A DNA stretch of 64,000 bases from Flavobacterium aestivum (GCF_026870175.2 NZ_CP113977.2:1922001-1986000), one strand, 5' to 3'. Counted from the stretch's first letter, positions 1 through 9,077 are shown. The notes: generated by a model not told the origin, from the sequence alone. Program-made: numbers and translations.

Positions 1-340
1 CGGACAGTGTAGTAAGAGCTTTGCGTTTTTCCTGCTCTTTCTGTTCCAGCATGTCCTGTTCGTAGGCCTTTTGTTTGTCCGCCTGCATTCCTGCATCGCT
101 CGCCTCTGGAACGGCATCGTTCAATCCGATGTCTTCGATTTCCTTTTTCTCTGAAGACGGCTTAAATATCAGGTACATACAGCCAAAAAACACTATGCCC
201 ATTAAAACGAATATCAGTGGCTTTTTAAGCCTTTCCCTATTGCTCTTTTTATCATCGGACAGATGATTGGAAGCTTTGTTTTGCCCGCCTTCGTCAACAA
301 GAATGCTGACCTTTTTTTCATTTTCCTTCATAAATTTCAT
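1..340 (-). CDS. traM: Conjugative transposon protein TraM, N-terminal part
   Basis: This is the first 113 codons of a minus-strand gene cut by the window edge. It starts with ATG at 340; a second in-frame ATG at 331 is possible. The translation begins MKFMKENEKK, has a charged cytoplasmic stretch of about 40 residues, one membrane segment at about residues 41-59, then a Glu/Lys/Gln-rich extracytoplasmic region ending in a likely coiled coil (QEMLEQKEQEKRKAL-like). That layout and the position directly after traL match TraM of CTnDOT-type elements, an inner-membrane component of the mating pore comparable to VirB10. The start overlaps the end of traL by 23 nt, which suggests translational coupling. 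The assignment rests on layout and synteny. Confidence 0.8.
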   Translation of the reverse strand, partial: MKFMKENEKKVSILVDEGGQNKASNHLSDDKKSNRERLKKPLIFVLMGIVFFGCMYLIFKPSSEKKEIEDIGLNDAVPEASDAGMQADKQKAYEQDMLEQKEQEKRKALTTLS

Positions 341-605
341 TTTTTAGGATTATTGATAATGTGTCCTGTAACTTCACAGGACTTTCTTTGTTTTTCAGCA
401 CAGGGTTCTCGATATGCTTTATAACCATCTTGTTCTCAGATTTTGCTGTATCGTACCATACTTTACAAATTACCCCTACCGTCAGTAGCACATACCCTGA
501 AAAAAAATACAGGGTATATCGGTGCTGTCTGTGTAAAGGCAAAGCCCTCCAATGTTCATCTTGCTTGTCAAACCACTTGTCCATATTTACTCTTAATTTT
601 TTCAT
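318..605 (-). CDS. traL: Conjugative transposon protein TraL (DUF3989)
   Basis: A 95-residue protein with a basic N-terminus, one clear membrane segment at about residues 31-50 and a short hydrophilic tail, as in the DUF3989/TraL family of Bacteroidota conjugative transposons. TraL is a small inner-membrane protein of the transfer apparatus; its exact role is not established. It lies between the extra gene at 626-1063 and traM, overlaps the traM start by 23 nt, and is presumably part of the long tra transcript that starts before traE. The start at 605 gives the usual family length. Size, topology and position all agree. Confidence 0.82.
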   Translation of the reverse strand: MKKLRVNMDKWFDKQDEHWRALPLHRQHRYTLYFFSGYVLLTVGVICKVWYDTAKSENKMVIKHIENPVLKNKESPVKLQDTLSIILKNEIYEGK

Positions 606-625
606 ACTTTAATGATTATAGATTA

Positions 626-1063
626 TCACATTCTAAATCCTCTTTTTCGGGGAGCAATCTCTTCTGTAGGTTTTTCAGATACTTGAGCAATAGCTTCCTT
701 TATTGTCGGAACCGAACTTGCAGTAAGATTTGCCAGTTTAGATTGCTTCAATAATTGCCCGTAACGGTCTGTTCTTGTTATATACATTTCTGTTTCCTCT
801 AAATTGAATTTCCCATTCTCATATCTTACCCACATATTACACTGAACCTTTGGCTTGTCTTCACCATTCCATTCGAGGTAGGTAGATAAATGCAGATGAT
901 TTGCTAATAGTGGAGCATCATTACCATTTTTCCAGGCTTCCAAAAATCCATTAATGCTATCCTTTAGTTTGCCCGCACAACAGCTCTCTGTATGGAAATA
1001 TCCATCATATCCCTTATCTGTTAGGTTTTTTGCAAATGTGTCTAAATCAAGTAACTGTTTCAT
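626..1063 (-). CDS. Hypothetical protein inserted between traK and traL
   Basis: A 145-residue soluble protein with no signal peptide or membrane segment. I do not recognise the family. Visible features are a CC pair near residue 28 within a Thr-Glu-Ser-Cys-Cys-Ala-Gly stretch, a central Trp-rich part, and a Pro/Glu/basic tail ending RKRGFRM. It has the same strand and tight spacing (12 nt after traK, 20 nt before traL) as the transfer genes, so it is likely cotranscribed with them. The canonical CTnDOT order is traK-traL, so this is an extra gene of this element subtype. It could be an accessory transfer or regulatory protein; nothing in the sequence settles this. Confidence 0.7.
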   Translation of the reverse strand: MKQLLDLDTFAKNLTDKGYDGYFHTESCCAGKLKDSINGFLEAWKNGNDAPLLANHLHLSTYLEWNGEDKPKVQCNMWVRYENGKFNLEETEMYITRTDRYGQLLKQSKLANLTASSVPTIKEAIAQVSEKPTEEIAPRKRGFRM

Positions 1064-1075
1064 ATCCTTTAATTT

Positions 1076-1699
1076 CTAGCGTTCAATGACTTCAATGTCC
1101 TTGTTCTCAACCACAGCGAATTTTTCAATATTGAAACCTTGTGGGTTATTGTCCGAACGAACGGAGTTTACCAGAAAGCAAGACGTAACCAGATTACGTC
1201 TTGTTACGTTGCTGGAACGGATGATGAACTGTTTAGCATAGGTGCGTACAGCATAGGGATAGATATCGAAGTTGCAGACCACACTATCTATTTCAATACG
1301 CTGTTGCACATTGCCCGATATGATGCGGTTGAAATACCCTTTTTCCGAAAGGTCCTTGTAATAATCGAAGGCGCTTTTATCGGCTAGATTGAATGCGCGC
1401 TTCATATTATTTTCAATGGCGTTCTTATCGGGAGCGAGCGTAAAGAACAGTTCGTGGAAACGTCTTACGTGTTCACGAGCTTCTACAGGACGGTTGATGG
1501 AGGCATCCTGTGCGAGTGCCAGCATCAATGATTTGCCATTGTCCAGGACATAGATTTTCTGCCTTTGCTGTTCCGCAAAGCGGTAGGAATGCCATACGGC
1601 ATATCCTGTGACCGCTGTGCAGAGTACAGCAAACACAATAGCATACAATCTGATTTGCCTGAAACTGTTTTCTATATTTCTTAGCGTTTTAAATTCCAT
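1076..1699 (-). CDS. traK: Conjugative transposon protein TraK (VirB8-like)
   Basis: A 207-residue protein with a short cytoplasmic N-terminus, one membrane anchor at about residues 18-38 and a periplasmic domain. This is the bitopic layout of TraK of CTnDOT elements, which plays the role of VirB8, a nucleation factor of type IV secretion pores. Characteristic stretches are FKTLRNIENSF at the N-terminus and the REHVRRFHELFF segment near residue 80. It lies 24 nt after traJ and 12 nt before the hypothetical gene, in the expected I-J-K order. The start at 1699 places the family N-terminal motif immediately after Met. Confidence 0.9.
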   Translation of the reverse strand: MEFKTLRNIENSFRQIRLYAIVFAVLCTAVTGYAVWHSYRFAEQQRQKIYVLDNGKSLMLALAQDASINRPVEAREHVRRFHELFFTLAPDKNAIENNMKRAFNLADKSAFDYYKDLSEKGYFNRIISGNVQQRIEIDSVVCNFDIYPYAVRTYAKQFIIRSSNVTRRNLVTSCFLVNSVRSDNNPQGFNIEKFAVVENKDIEVIER

Positions 1700-1723
1700 T
1701 TTTTACTGATTAATCATTTTACA

Positions 1724-2716
1724 TTATTTGAGCAGTTGACCACCGATATTTCCTGTCGCCGAACCAGCTCCAGCTCCGGCAATATTTCCTGCTTTCATTG
1801 CCGTTTGGTTTACATTACGGGTGAAATTCCCTGCGCCACCGGCTTGGATAATCCAGCCTGTTACCGTTGGAATGGTAAAGTATCCTATGATACCGATAAT
1901 CATAAAAATGATATACACAGTGTTCGAGGTATCTGGAATAAAAGTCGGATCGGATAGCATTTCGATATCCCTTTCTAATATCAAGGACTGTATTCTTGCC
2001 AACATGGAACTGAACAAATCTGAAACAGGAAGCCAGAGGTAGATGCTGATGTACCTTGTGAACCACTGATTGAGTGTGGATTGAAAGCCATCCCATACCG
2101 AAATCGCAAAGGCTATTGGTCCGAGTATGGACAGTACAATGAGAAAGAATGTTCGAATGGTATCAATGACCAGTGCCGCCGCCTGAAAGAGTATTTCCAA
2201 CAAATTGCGAAACCAGTCCTTCATTGCTTTCTCTATCTTATATTCCTGCCTGTCCATATACAGTCCTGCCATTGTTCCAATATCAGCTGGTGACCAACCC
2301 AATTCCTCCAATTTCTTATCGAACTCCTCGTCGGATGCCATATAGGCGGTTTCGGGATTTCTTACCATAGCTTCGTAATCGAGCTGGTCTTTCTGAGCTT
2401 GCAATTTGTTCAGGTCAAGCACCTGGTCTTCGAGTATGGCATGAGTTCCCGTTACTATAGGACTTAGCACCGCATTGACCGTTCCTAGGACAATCGTGGG
2501 GAAGAACATAATACATAACCCCAAAGCAAATGGACGCAGCAAAGGATACATGTCAATAGGCTCGGCACGGCTGAGTGCCTGCCAAACCTTTAATGCGACA
2601 TAAAATAAAGCGCCAAGTCCCGCCAAACCTTTAGCCACTGCAGCCATGTCACCAGCAAGAGGTAGCATGTCATCATAAAGCGAACGCAGGACTTCGTGAA
2701 GATTATTCCATTCCAT
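1724..2716 (-). CDS. traJ: Conjugative transposon protein TraJ (VirB6/TrbL-like)
   Basis: A 330-residue polytopic membrane protein. Hydrophobic segments lie near residues 25-45, 60-80, 165-205, 220-240 and 265-290, and the tail is Gly/Ala/Asn-rich and ends in GNIGGQLLK. This matches TraJ of Bacteroidota conjugative transposons, the counterpart of VirB6/TrbL, which forms part of the inner-membrane channel for the transferred DNA. It starts 3 nt after the traI stop and ends 24 nt before traK, so it is translated as part of the tra operon. The N-terminus MEWNNLHEVLRSLY is typical of the family and supports the start at 2716. Confidence 0.9.
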   Translation of the reverse strand: MEWNNLHEVLRSLYDDMLPLAGDMAAVAKGLAGLGALFYVALKVWQALSRAEPIDMYPLLRPFALGLCIMFFPTIVLGTVNAVLSPIVTGTHAILEDQVLDLNKLQAQKDQLDYEAMVRNPETAYMASDEEFDKKLEELGWSPADIGTMAGLYMDRQEYKIEKAMKDWFRNLLEILFQAAALVIDTIRTFFLIVLSILGPIAFAISVWDGFQSTLNQWFTRYISIYLWLPVSDLFSSMLARIQSLILERDIEMLSDPTFIPDTSNTVYIIFMIIGIIGYFTIPTVTGWIIQAGGAGNFTRNVNQTAMKAGNIAGAGAGSATGNIGGQLLK

Positions 2717-2719
2717 AGC

Positions 2720-3352
2720 CTACCAGTATTTTTGGTTAGACGTCCCATAGAGGTCAAGGACTCTCTTGGCATCATTTTTCTTTTTCGCTCTGAGATAGCT
2801 GACCGAGATATTTTTAGTGGTATAATAGCGAACAAGACTATGATAATCTTTAACCTCTTTATACACGCGGTCTATAATCTCCATACGTTCTTTGTCATTC
2901 AGAGAAAGGTTAGTAGCGCTTACTATCTGCTTCAATTCTTTCAGCAGCTCCGTACTCTCACCCAGCAATGCTGAATAACCATTGGCAATAGCCGCCAATT
3001 CTTGTGGAGAGAAGTTAGGATCGTTCATCATCTTACCGAAATTGGTAACATACATTTGCGAAACGTCGCCAACAAGTAGTACGGTCTGCTGCACTTTACG
3101 CGCATCTTTTATAAGATTGTTTACGGCTTTGAGTTTGTCGTAGTATTCCTTTCCTTGTTTATATACCTTTTCCACTTCCTTGAAATTTTTAATAACATTG
3201 GATACCGTTGATGAAGTTTGTATAATTTCATTGGCACTATTGAGAATGCCTGAAGCCAGATTTGCTGGATCGGTAACTACAAATTGAGCTTTCGCTGAGG
3301 GTGCAGTGGCAAGCGTGAGTGCCGTACACACCAAATACATAATCTTTTTCAT
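2720..3352 (-). CDS. traI: Conjugative transposon protein TraI (DUF4141)
   Basis: A 210-residue exported protein. Residues 1-22 form a signal peptide (basic start, hydrophobic core, Ala-Lys-Ala before Gln). The mature part is mostly helical, with a FVVTDPANLASGI start and repeated Lys/Tyr-rich helices; this is the DUF4141/TraI family of CTnDOT-like elements. It resembles VirB5/TrbJ-type periplasmic proteins of type IV secretion systems in layout (inference). It lies 27 nt after traG and 3 nt before traJ. The usual small traH between traG and traI is not seen here. Confidence 0.85.
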   Translation of the reverse strand: MKKIMYLVCTALTLATAPSAKAQFVVTDPANLASGILNSANEIIQTSSTVSNVIKNFKEVEKVYKQGKEYYDKLKAVNNLIKDARKVQQTVLLVGDVSQMYVTNFGKMMNDPNFSPQELAAIANGYSALLGESTELLKELKQIVSATNLSLNDKERMEIIDRVYKEVKDYHSLVRYYTTKNISVSYLRAKKKNDAKRVLDLYGTSNQKYW

Positions 3353-3379
3353 TGTTTCTAAAATTTTAATTGTTAATTA

Positions 3380-3816
3380 TTACTGATTTACCTTGTCCCG
3401 CCTTTGCATAGCGATGTGCTTGATGGCGAGTTCTACATTGCCGTCTAATTCCGATGCGAGTTGCATCACTTCCATTTTTTCTGTTTCTTCGGTGGTGTAT
3501 GCGAGATATTCCTCTAAACTAACTTCTGTGGCATATACTGCGGAATGCGTACCTCCAAGTCCAATCCATACTTCCTTGTAAAGCCTTGAAGGATCGTTGT
3601 TCATGTTGATGGAAAGTACTTGTGCCTTTTCTTTGTCAGTCAGGCCGAGCATTGCTTGTATGTCATCGAACTTATTCATGTACTTGCGCTGATCGAGAAG
3701 GATTTTACAATCGGAGTTGTTGATGATACTTTCTTTTACAATAGGCGACTGGATGATATCATCCACTTCCTGTGTTACTACAATTGCTTCTCCAAAGAAT
3801 TTGCGGACAGTCTTAA
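3380..3816 (-). CDS. traG: TraG conjugation ATPase, 3' exon (C-terminal 145 residues)
   Basis: This is the second exon of traG, downstream of the group II intron. Its first two bases (TT at 3816-3815) complete the Phe690 codon begun at 6304. It then reads KTVRKFFGEAIVVTQEV and runs to the stop at 3380. This is the conserved C-terminal part of the VirB4-type ATPase, with the TQEVDDI element that follows Walker B in the RecA-like fold. An apparent upstream Met (MLSL at 3829) is intron sequence and not a real start. With exon 1 the spliced protein is 834 residues, the usual length of TraG in these elements. traI follows after 27 nt. Confidence 0.88.
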
Positions 3817-3877
3817 GTAGGCTAAGCATCCAGCGCCTTGACGTATTACTACGCTAGGTTTCCAAACACTCGCCCCC

Positions 3878-3911
3878 GAACCGGACTTACACGTCTCCGC
3901 GTATCCGGCTC
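3878..3911 (-). ncRNA. Group II intron domain V catalytic hairpin
   Basis: Read on the minus strand, GAGCCGGA at the 5' side pairs with TCCGGTTC at the 3' side around a short internal bulge and a GGAGAC-type apical part. The AGC triad near the 5' base and the GGTTC 3' strand are the hallmarks of group II domain V, which binds the catalytic metal ions. It lies about 60 nt before the 3' splice site, leaving room for domain VI with its branch-point A. Confidence 0.85.
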
Positions 3912-3924
3912 TCCACTAATTTTA

Positions 3925-5748
3925 TCAATCTAATGTTCCGTTATGGATTTTCTGATGACAACTATGGCATACCGCTACGGTTTTTCTTCTTCTCGCAATC
4001 ATGTGTCTTTCCCAACTCTTTTTACCTTCAAGGTTTTTGAGTTTTCGTACATGATGCATCACAAGCTTTTCCGTAGCTCCACATATTTCGCATTTCTCAG
4101 CTTTGAGCCTGTCTATAAGGCTTGTCCTACCTGCATCAAAGATGGGATAGGGCATAATATCAAAGCCTGCATCTGTCATCGGGTTTTTTCTTTTGAACCC
4201 CAAGTCGTAAAAGTATCGTTCCTTCACTGCTCCAGATTTAGTGGTGAACCTTACTGTGAACTTTCCATTCGTACGATACTTGGTATTTATCTTTCTCGTT
4301 GAACTTTTATATTTCCCAGCAAAGGTTTTATACATACTGTATTCCATAATAAATCTGAAGTTGTGTAGTTCAGAACAGTTATTAGCAATAGCGTAGTAAT
4401 TGTAGAAACCTCTTATTTCCCGATTGTATCGGTCGAGGATTTCAAGGTCGTCATTGAATATAAGTCCAGATCTGCATTTCGGTTTCCAAATTTCCTTCCC
4501 ATTTTGGTATCGGAATTCCAATACTCCATAGTCCCGTAATTTGTTCCTCATTATTTCTGTACTCACTTTGAGATAAACCCGTTTTCCATAGGTTCTTCTT
4601 AAACGACCTGCTATATCCCGTCTCTGTGCATTGGATTTTCTGACAAAGATTTCGTAGCCGAGAAAGTGTGCTGAATCTTCCGTATGGGTAATGAGCGTTT
4701 TCTCATCCGACAGTTCAAGTTTGAGCTTTTGGTCAAGAAAATTTTTAATATCTTCCTTAACATCTTTTGCGTCTTGCTTACTGCCAATTATCCCGATTAG
4801 GAAATCATCTGCATATCTGACATATTTCAATCTTTTGTAATCTGTGTCCATTTCATCACAGCTAGGGAACATTGCACGTTCCTTATCTTCTGCCTTAATC
4901 CTTTGGATTAAAATTGTTCTTTCACTTTCGTCTTCTACCGACTTTAGTTTTCTCACAGTTTTCTTTCTTGCATTTTCAAAGTCCATACGGGCTCTACTTG
5001 GTCTGCGTTTTTCCCCTTTATCGAAGTTTTTGATATACTCTTTCATGTATTTGTCTAATCTGTCGAGGTATATGTTTGCCAGTATCGGGCTGACAACACC
5101 TCCCTGCGGAGTTCCGCTGTACGTTTTATGAAATTTCCAATCTTCGATATACCCTGCATTCAGAAATTTTCTGATAAGCCTTATGAATCTGTCGTCGGAG
5201 ATACGTTCTTCTAAAATATTTATCAGTATATCATGACTGATATTATCAAAGAATCCTTTTATATCTCCTTCAACGAACCATTTAGCTCCGCTGAATGACT
5301 TTTGAGTTTGAGCCAGTGCGGTATGACAGCTACGATTGGGACGAAAGCCATGCGAGGTATATTCAAAATACCCTTCATAGATAGCTTCCAAAATCATCCT
5401 TGTTACTTCCTGCACCAGCTTGTCATCGAAAGCAGGTATGCCAAGAGGTCTCACTTTACCGTTTTTTTTCGGTATGTAAATTCTCTTAGATGGCTGGGGC
5501 TGATAGCTTTCATTTTTCAATGAAGCTATCAGTTTCTCAATGCGAGAAAGACTCATATTGTCTATAGTTTGACCATCTGAACCCTCTGTCATATTACCTT
5601 CTTTTGCATAAATACGCTGATAGGCAACATAGAACATCTCTTCATTGAACAGAATTCTGTAAAGTCTTTCAAACCTGTAGCTTGTAATCTTACTGTGTTC
5701 CATTAGACTGTTTAATACTCTTTCTGGATTTCTCATAATGTCTCTCAC
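3925..5748 (-). CDS. ltrA: Group II intron reverse transcriptase/maturase with HNH domain
   Basis: A 607-residue intron-encoded protein. The reverse transcriptase domain spans about residues 60-400 and shows the early motif KKNGKVRPLGIPAFDDKLVQE, GTPQGGVVSPILANIYL, and the active-site box YADD (Y312-D315). A maturase (X) domain follows at about 420-530. The C-terminus is an HNH/zinc finger: C553-C556, H565-H566, C594-C597 and H602. Such proteins bind the intron RNA to help splicing and then reverse-transcribe it into a cut DNA target, so the intron appears able both to splice and to move. All key motifs are present and the frame is open throughout. Confidence 0.95.
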   Translation of the reverse strand: MRDIMRNPERVLNSLMEHSKITSYRFERLYRILFNEEMFYVAYQRIYAKEGNMTEGSDGQTIDNMSLSRIEKLIASLKNESYQPQPSKRIYIPKKNGKVRPLGIPAFDDKLVQEVTRMILEAIYEGYFEYTSHGFRPNRSCHTALAQTQKSFSGAKWFVEGDIKGFFDNISHDILINILEERISDDRFIRLIRKFLNAGYIEDWKFHKTYSGTPQGGVVSPILANIYLDRLDKYMKEYIKNFDKGEKRRPSRARMDFENARKKTVRKLKSVEDESERTILIQRIKAEDKERAMFPSCDEMDTDYKRLKYVRYADDFLIGIIGSKQDAKDVKEDIKNFLDQKLKLELSDEKTLITHTEDSAHFLGYEIFVRKSNAQRRDIAGRLRRTYGKRVYLKVSTEIMRNKLRDYGVLEFRYQNGKEIWKPKCRSGLIFNDDLEILDRYNREIRGFYNYYAIANNCSELHNFRFIMEYSMYKTFAGKYKSSTRKINTKYRTNGKFTVRFTTKSGAVKERYFYDLGFKRKNPMTDAGFDIMPYPIFDAGRTSLIDRLKAEKCEICGATEKLVMHHVRKLKNLEGKKSWERHMIARRRKTVAVCHSCHQKIHNGTLD

Positions 5749-6303
5749 ATTTTCCGTTAGTTGTATTAATAAAAATTAGCTGCTTCCCTTCGCCATGTAC
5801 AAGGCTTTCCCTTGCTCGGACTACTACGGAAGCTCCGTTACCATGTCGGATATTCAGAAGGCTAGACTCTCATAGCCTTTCGGCGTTCCGATTTAGGTAA
5901 TCCCCGTTTACGGCTTAATAACTATTGGCATGATGGATTGTCGGATACAACTTCCGTCCTTTGTACGCTTACTGCGACTGCGCTGTAATAAGTTCTTGCT
6001 TTCTTCATACCTATTCACTGAAGAAGTATTACAGTATGGCGATTGACAGCTATCTTACACCATAGTTTCAAGTGGAACCGCTCGGACTATTATTCAATCA
6101 ATTCGGATTTTATCCTCATATCCATCTTTTCATCTCGCCATTCAGTAGCAGTCGGATAGCTGACTGACTTATGACTTTACCGACATGCTACACTCCCTGT
6201 CTAGTTTCCTTTCCAGATAAGTCGGTTGATGATAGGTTTTCAAAGAACACTAACCTAATCTCTTGCCACAGAGATATTTATTAAGCCGCCTTTACGGGCG
6301 CAC

Positions 6304-8371
6304 AAAGGTACTTGATGTATTCTGCCATACCTTCTTTGGCAATGGCTTTCCAAGCCTCCTCAATTAGGATGAGTTTGCGGATGCCTTTCAATCTTCTCAT
6401 CTTGTTGATAAAGACTTCCATAATAATGATGGTCACAATCGGAAAGAGGATTTTGTGGTCTTTGATGGCGTCAATCTCAAACACGATAAAGCGTTTGGAA
6501 AGCAGGTCTAACTGCTTATCGGAATTGAGCAGGTAATCATACTCGCCGCCTTTGTAATAAGGTTCCAATACATTGAGAAAATTGGCAATATCAAAGTCTT
6601 TTTCTCGTACTTGTTTTTCTTCCAGCACCTTGCGATAATCGCCCTGAACGTATTCATAAAAGCCATTGAAAGAAGGATACACATCAGTATGTTTGATACG
6701 TTCGATATAACCGCTAACTGCATTGGACAATGCCACCTCTTCTGAACGGGTTGGCGGTTCATCATCACGTTTCCACAAGGTTAATATCAGGGTCTTGACA
6801 CTTTCTCTCTTTTCAATGTCGAATACTCCATCATCGGTATAGAAAGGGTTAAAGGCAATGGGATTGTCTTCGGTATAAGTGAAATAGACCCCGTCTTCTC
6901 CTTTGGTTTTGCCTTTAATTAGTTCGCACAATCCCTGATAAGAGTTACCGGTATCTACGAGCAGGACATGTGCACCCTGCTCATAATATTGCCTCACCAT
7001 GTGGTTGGTAAAAAAAGATTTACCACTTCCTGAAGGACCAAGTATAAACTTGTTGCGGTTGGTGATGATTCCACGTTTCATTGGCAGGTCTGAAATGTCC
7101 AGATGGATGGGTTTGCCGGTGAGCCTGTCTGCCATCTTGATGCCAAAAGGCGACGGTGAATTATGGTAGTTGGTTTCTTCGGTGAAGAAGCATAATGCCG
7201 GTTCAATGAAGGTATAAAAGCTTTCTTCACTTGGAAAATCAGCCGCATTGCCAGGCATTCCCGCCCAATATAGAGTAGCAACATCGGTAGTGTTGTGGCG
7301 CGGTTTGCATTCCATTAATGCCAGTGCGCTGCCGCTGTCATTCTTTATCTGCTTGAGTTCGCTGGAATCTTCCGACCATGCCATGATATTGAAATGCGCC
7401 CTGATCGAAGACAGTCCAAAAGAATGTGCTTCGTTCAGGTAACGCTCAATCCATTCCTTGTTGATCTGGTTGGCTCGGCTGTAACGGGCCAGTGAGTGCA
7501 TGTTTCGGGCGGACTTCTCAAACTTTTGCAGACTCTCATCGCTGTTATCCAAAAACAGGTATTGGTTGTAAATATGATTGCAGCTGAGCAGCAATCCAAC
7601 TGGGGCGGCAAATGAAAGGCGACAGTCGCTGCGGTCGGTAGACAGTTTTTCGTAGCGGGTATCTGCCGATACCGTTCCGGGCAAATCATCTGTATCTGAC
7701 AAGGTGTGCAGGCATAATCTTTTGTTGCCGACACGTACCTCTTCACCTCCGAGTGAGATGTCCTGTAATGGTGTTCCGGCTTCTCGTGAAAGTGTTAGGT
7801 ACTGTTCGAGTAATCCTTGTTTCCTTTCCGTACCAATTATGTCATCTTCGCTCAGGCGCTTTAGTTTGACAAATCCACAGTCATTGATAATACGCTCAAA
7901 CTGAGCAACCGCTTCCATAAAGCGCTGGATTGCTTCCTTGTCCCTAATTTCCTTTGGTATAAGTGAACCTTTGCAAAGCGATGAGAAATTACTCTGCAAA
8001 CGCATTCTCTCCTTTGAGGTCTTGGTCAAGAACAGGTAGCAGTAATGGTTCAGGAACGGGCGCTCATTGAAATGACGCTGATAGGATTTTGCTAAAAAAC
8101 TCTGGTCGTCTTCTGACAAATCAGGGGCGTAACTTTCCTTAATGTACCAATCCTGTTTATGGACAACTGTAAAATCTGGTAAAGTTTTGATGGCTTTATG
8201 CCAGGCGGAATGTATTGCTTCATACTCGGCGGATGCTACTGTAAAAAGCTCTGGCAGTTGTACCTGAAAACATGCTGTTATATCTGCATCTTTTGACAGG
8301 ATACAATTATTCTCAACTGCCAGTAGAGGGAACTTGCTTTCCAGTGTTGTGGCTTTTGCTGCATTTCTCAT
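6304..8371 (-). CDS. traG: TraG conjugation ATPase, 5' exon (N-terminal 689 residues)
   Basis: First exon of traG, the VirB4-type ATPase that powers assembly of the mating pore at the inner membrane. The N-terminal half (about residues 1-400) is the CagE/TrbE/VirB4 N-terminal domain. The ATPase core has Walker A G445-P-S-G-S-G-K-S452 and Walker B LILIEE at 667-672. Codon 690 is cut by the intron after its first base. The coding frame otherwise runs on to a stop at 6281 within the intron, giving a 696-residue product that lacks the C-terminal 145 residues if unspliced. The start at 8371 overlaps the end of traF by 4 nt. Confidence 0.93.
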
Positions 8372-8700
8372 ACGGCACTGGATTTAGTGGTGAATTTGAG
8401 GTAGCGGTGTACAGGCTTGCGGCAGACGATGTAATGAGGATGCCTTTTTTTTGCACCTACCTTCATCAGTCCGTGTTCTCCATACTTTCTATTAAGGGAG
8501 AAGGTTTGCCATACTATCAGTGAAGCACCGCCGGTTCCGAGAAACAGGCAGATATAGGAATTAACCCCGGCCATATAAAGTATCATGATTAGGATAAGTG
8601 TTCCAAGTAATCCGCCGGCGAAGATGAACAGGTATTGTGCTTTGAGACCCTTAAATTCTACTGCTCTTCCGATACCTTTATTGATATTGTAATTGTTCAT
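8368..8700 (-). CDS. traF: Conjugative transposon protein TraF (DUF4133)
   Basis: A 110-residue protein with two adjacent membrane segments (about residues 22-45 and 48-70) and a basic C-terminus, the DUF4133/TraF family of CTnDOT-like elements. By size, topology and place before the VirB4-like gene it corresponds to VirB3-type inner-membrane pore proteins (inference from type IV systems). It starts 11 nt after traE and its stop overlaps the traG start by 4 nt, so translation is coupled. The family N-terminus MNNYNINKGIGRAVEFKGLK is present and fixes the start. Confidence 0.9.
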   Translation of the reverse strand: MNNYNINKGIGRAVEFKGLKAQYLFIFAGGLLGTLILIMILYMAGVNSYICLFLGTGGASLIVWQTFSLNRKYGEHGLMKVGAKKRHPHYIVCRKPVHRYLKFTTKSSAV

Positions 8701-8711
8701 ATATCAATTTT

Positions 8712-9017
8712 TTAAAGGAAGAAGGAACGCAGAATGGTAGCTGCTACAATCAGGAAGATACAGGCTCCAAACCAACTTGCGGCGGTCTTACTGGTATCGG
8801 GATCTCCGCTGCTGAATTTGTTGTACACTTTAACACCGCCAATAAGGCCAACCACGGCTCCAATGGCGTAGATGAGCTGTGTGGCCGGATCGAAATAGGA
8901 TGTTACCATCTGGGTCGCTTCATTGATACCCGCAGTGCCGTTGCCTTGAGCAAGTGCTGCACAAGCTGACAGAAGCAGAAGACCTGATAATCCTCTTTTT
9001 TTTGTTAGTTTCTCCAT
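8712..9017 (-). CDS. traE: Conjugative transposon protein TraE (DUF4134)
   Basis: A 101-residue protein with a basic N-terminus and an N-terminal hydrophobic segment ending Ala-Leu-Ala-Gln (likely signal peptide, residues 1-24), then two hydrophobic helices around a Lys-Val-Tyr-Asn-Lys turn. This is the DUF4134/TraE family. The pilin-like size and two-helix layout suggest a VirB2-like role in the pore (inference). It is the first gene of the traE-traM run here. In related elements it follows traD directly; here the 1,551-residue plus-strand gene separates them, so traE must have its own promoter, and a TAGATTTG box lies 53 nt upstream. Confidence 0.9.
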   Translation of the reverse strand: MEKLTKKRGLSGLLLLSACAALAQGNGTAGINEATQMVTSYFDPATQLIYAIGAVVGLIGGVKVYNKFSSGDPDTSKTAASWFGACIFLIVAATILRSFFL

Positions 9018-9069
9018 GATTTGAATAAATTAGATTATTACTTTTTCCTGATTTTTTCAGGTTTTTAAG

Positions 9070-9077
9070 CAAATCTA
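9070..9077 (-). promoter_or_regulatory. Candidate -7 box of the traE-M operon
   Basis: On the minus strand this reads TAGATTTG, an exact match to the Bacteroidota -7 consensus TAnnTTTG, 53 nt before the traE start. No clear -33 TTG is seen at the usual distance. A small CCTGA/TCAGG hairpin (9047-9061) lies in the predicted leader. A new promoter is needed here because the inserted plus-strand gene cuts traE off from traA-traD. Confidence 0.45.

Larger units (their letters stand above)
3817..6303 (-). mobile_element. Group II intron inserted in traG
   Basis: A complete group II intron of 2,487 nt. On the minus strand it begins GTGCGCCCG at 6303 (bacterial 5' consensus GUGYG) and ends AC at 3818-3817 (consensus AY). 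A domain V hairpin lies at 3878-3911, followed by a domain VI-like segment. An internal reverse transcriptase gene occupies 3925-5748, in the domain IV position. The junction is precise: exon 1 ends ...TACCTTT and exon 2 starts TTAAGACT, which rejoin to Tyr-Leu-Phe-Lys-Thr of TraG. The last exon bases CCTTT (IBS1) can pair with AAAGG in the intron at about 5958-5962 (EBS1 candidate, inferred). Without splicing TraG stops after six intron-encoded residues. Confidence 0.93.

Noticed and set aside
443..754. 103-codon plus-strand frame across traL and the gene at 626
   Set aside because: Overlaps two real minus-strand genes and has a chance composition.
3817..3829. Start codon at 3829 (MLSL) as the true start of a separate 149-residue TraG-like gene
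   Set aside because: The bases up to 3817 are the 3' end of the group II intron; the exon begins at 3816 in mid-codon and joins exon 1.
3943..4302. 119-codon plus-strand frame in the intron
   Set aside because: Antisense to the HNH/maturase end of the intron protein, whose motifs are intact.
3380..8371. traG as a pseudogene disrupted by insertion
   Set aside because: The intron has intact splice ends, domain V and maturase, and its removal restores an uninterrupted 834-residue frame.
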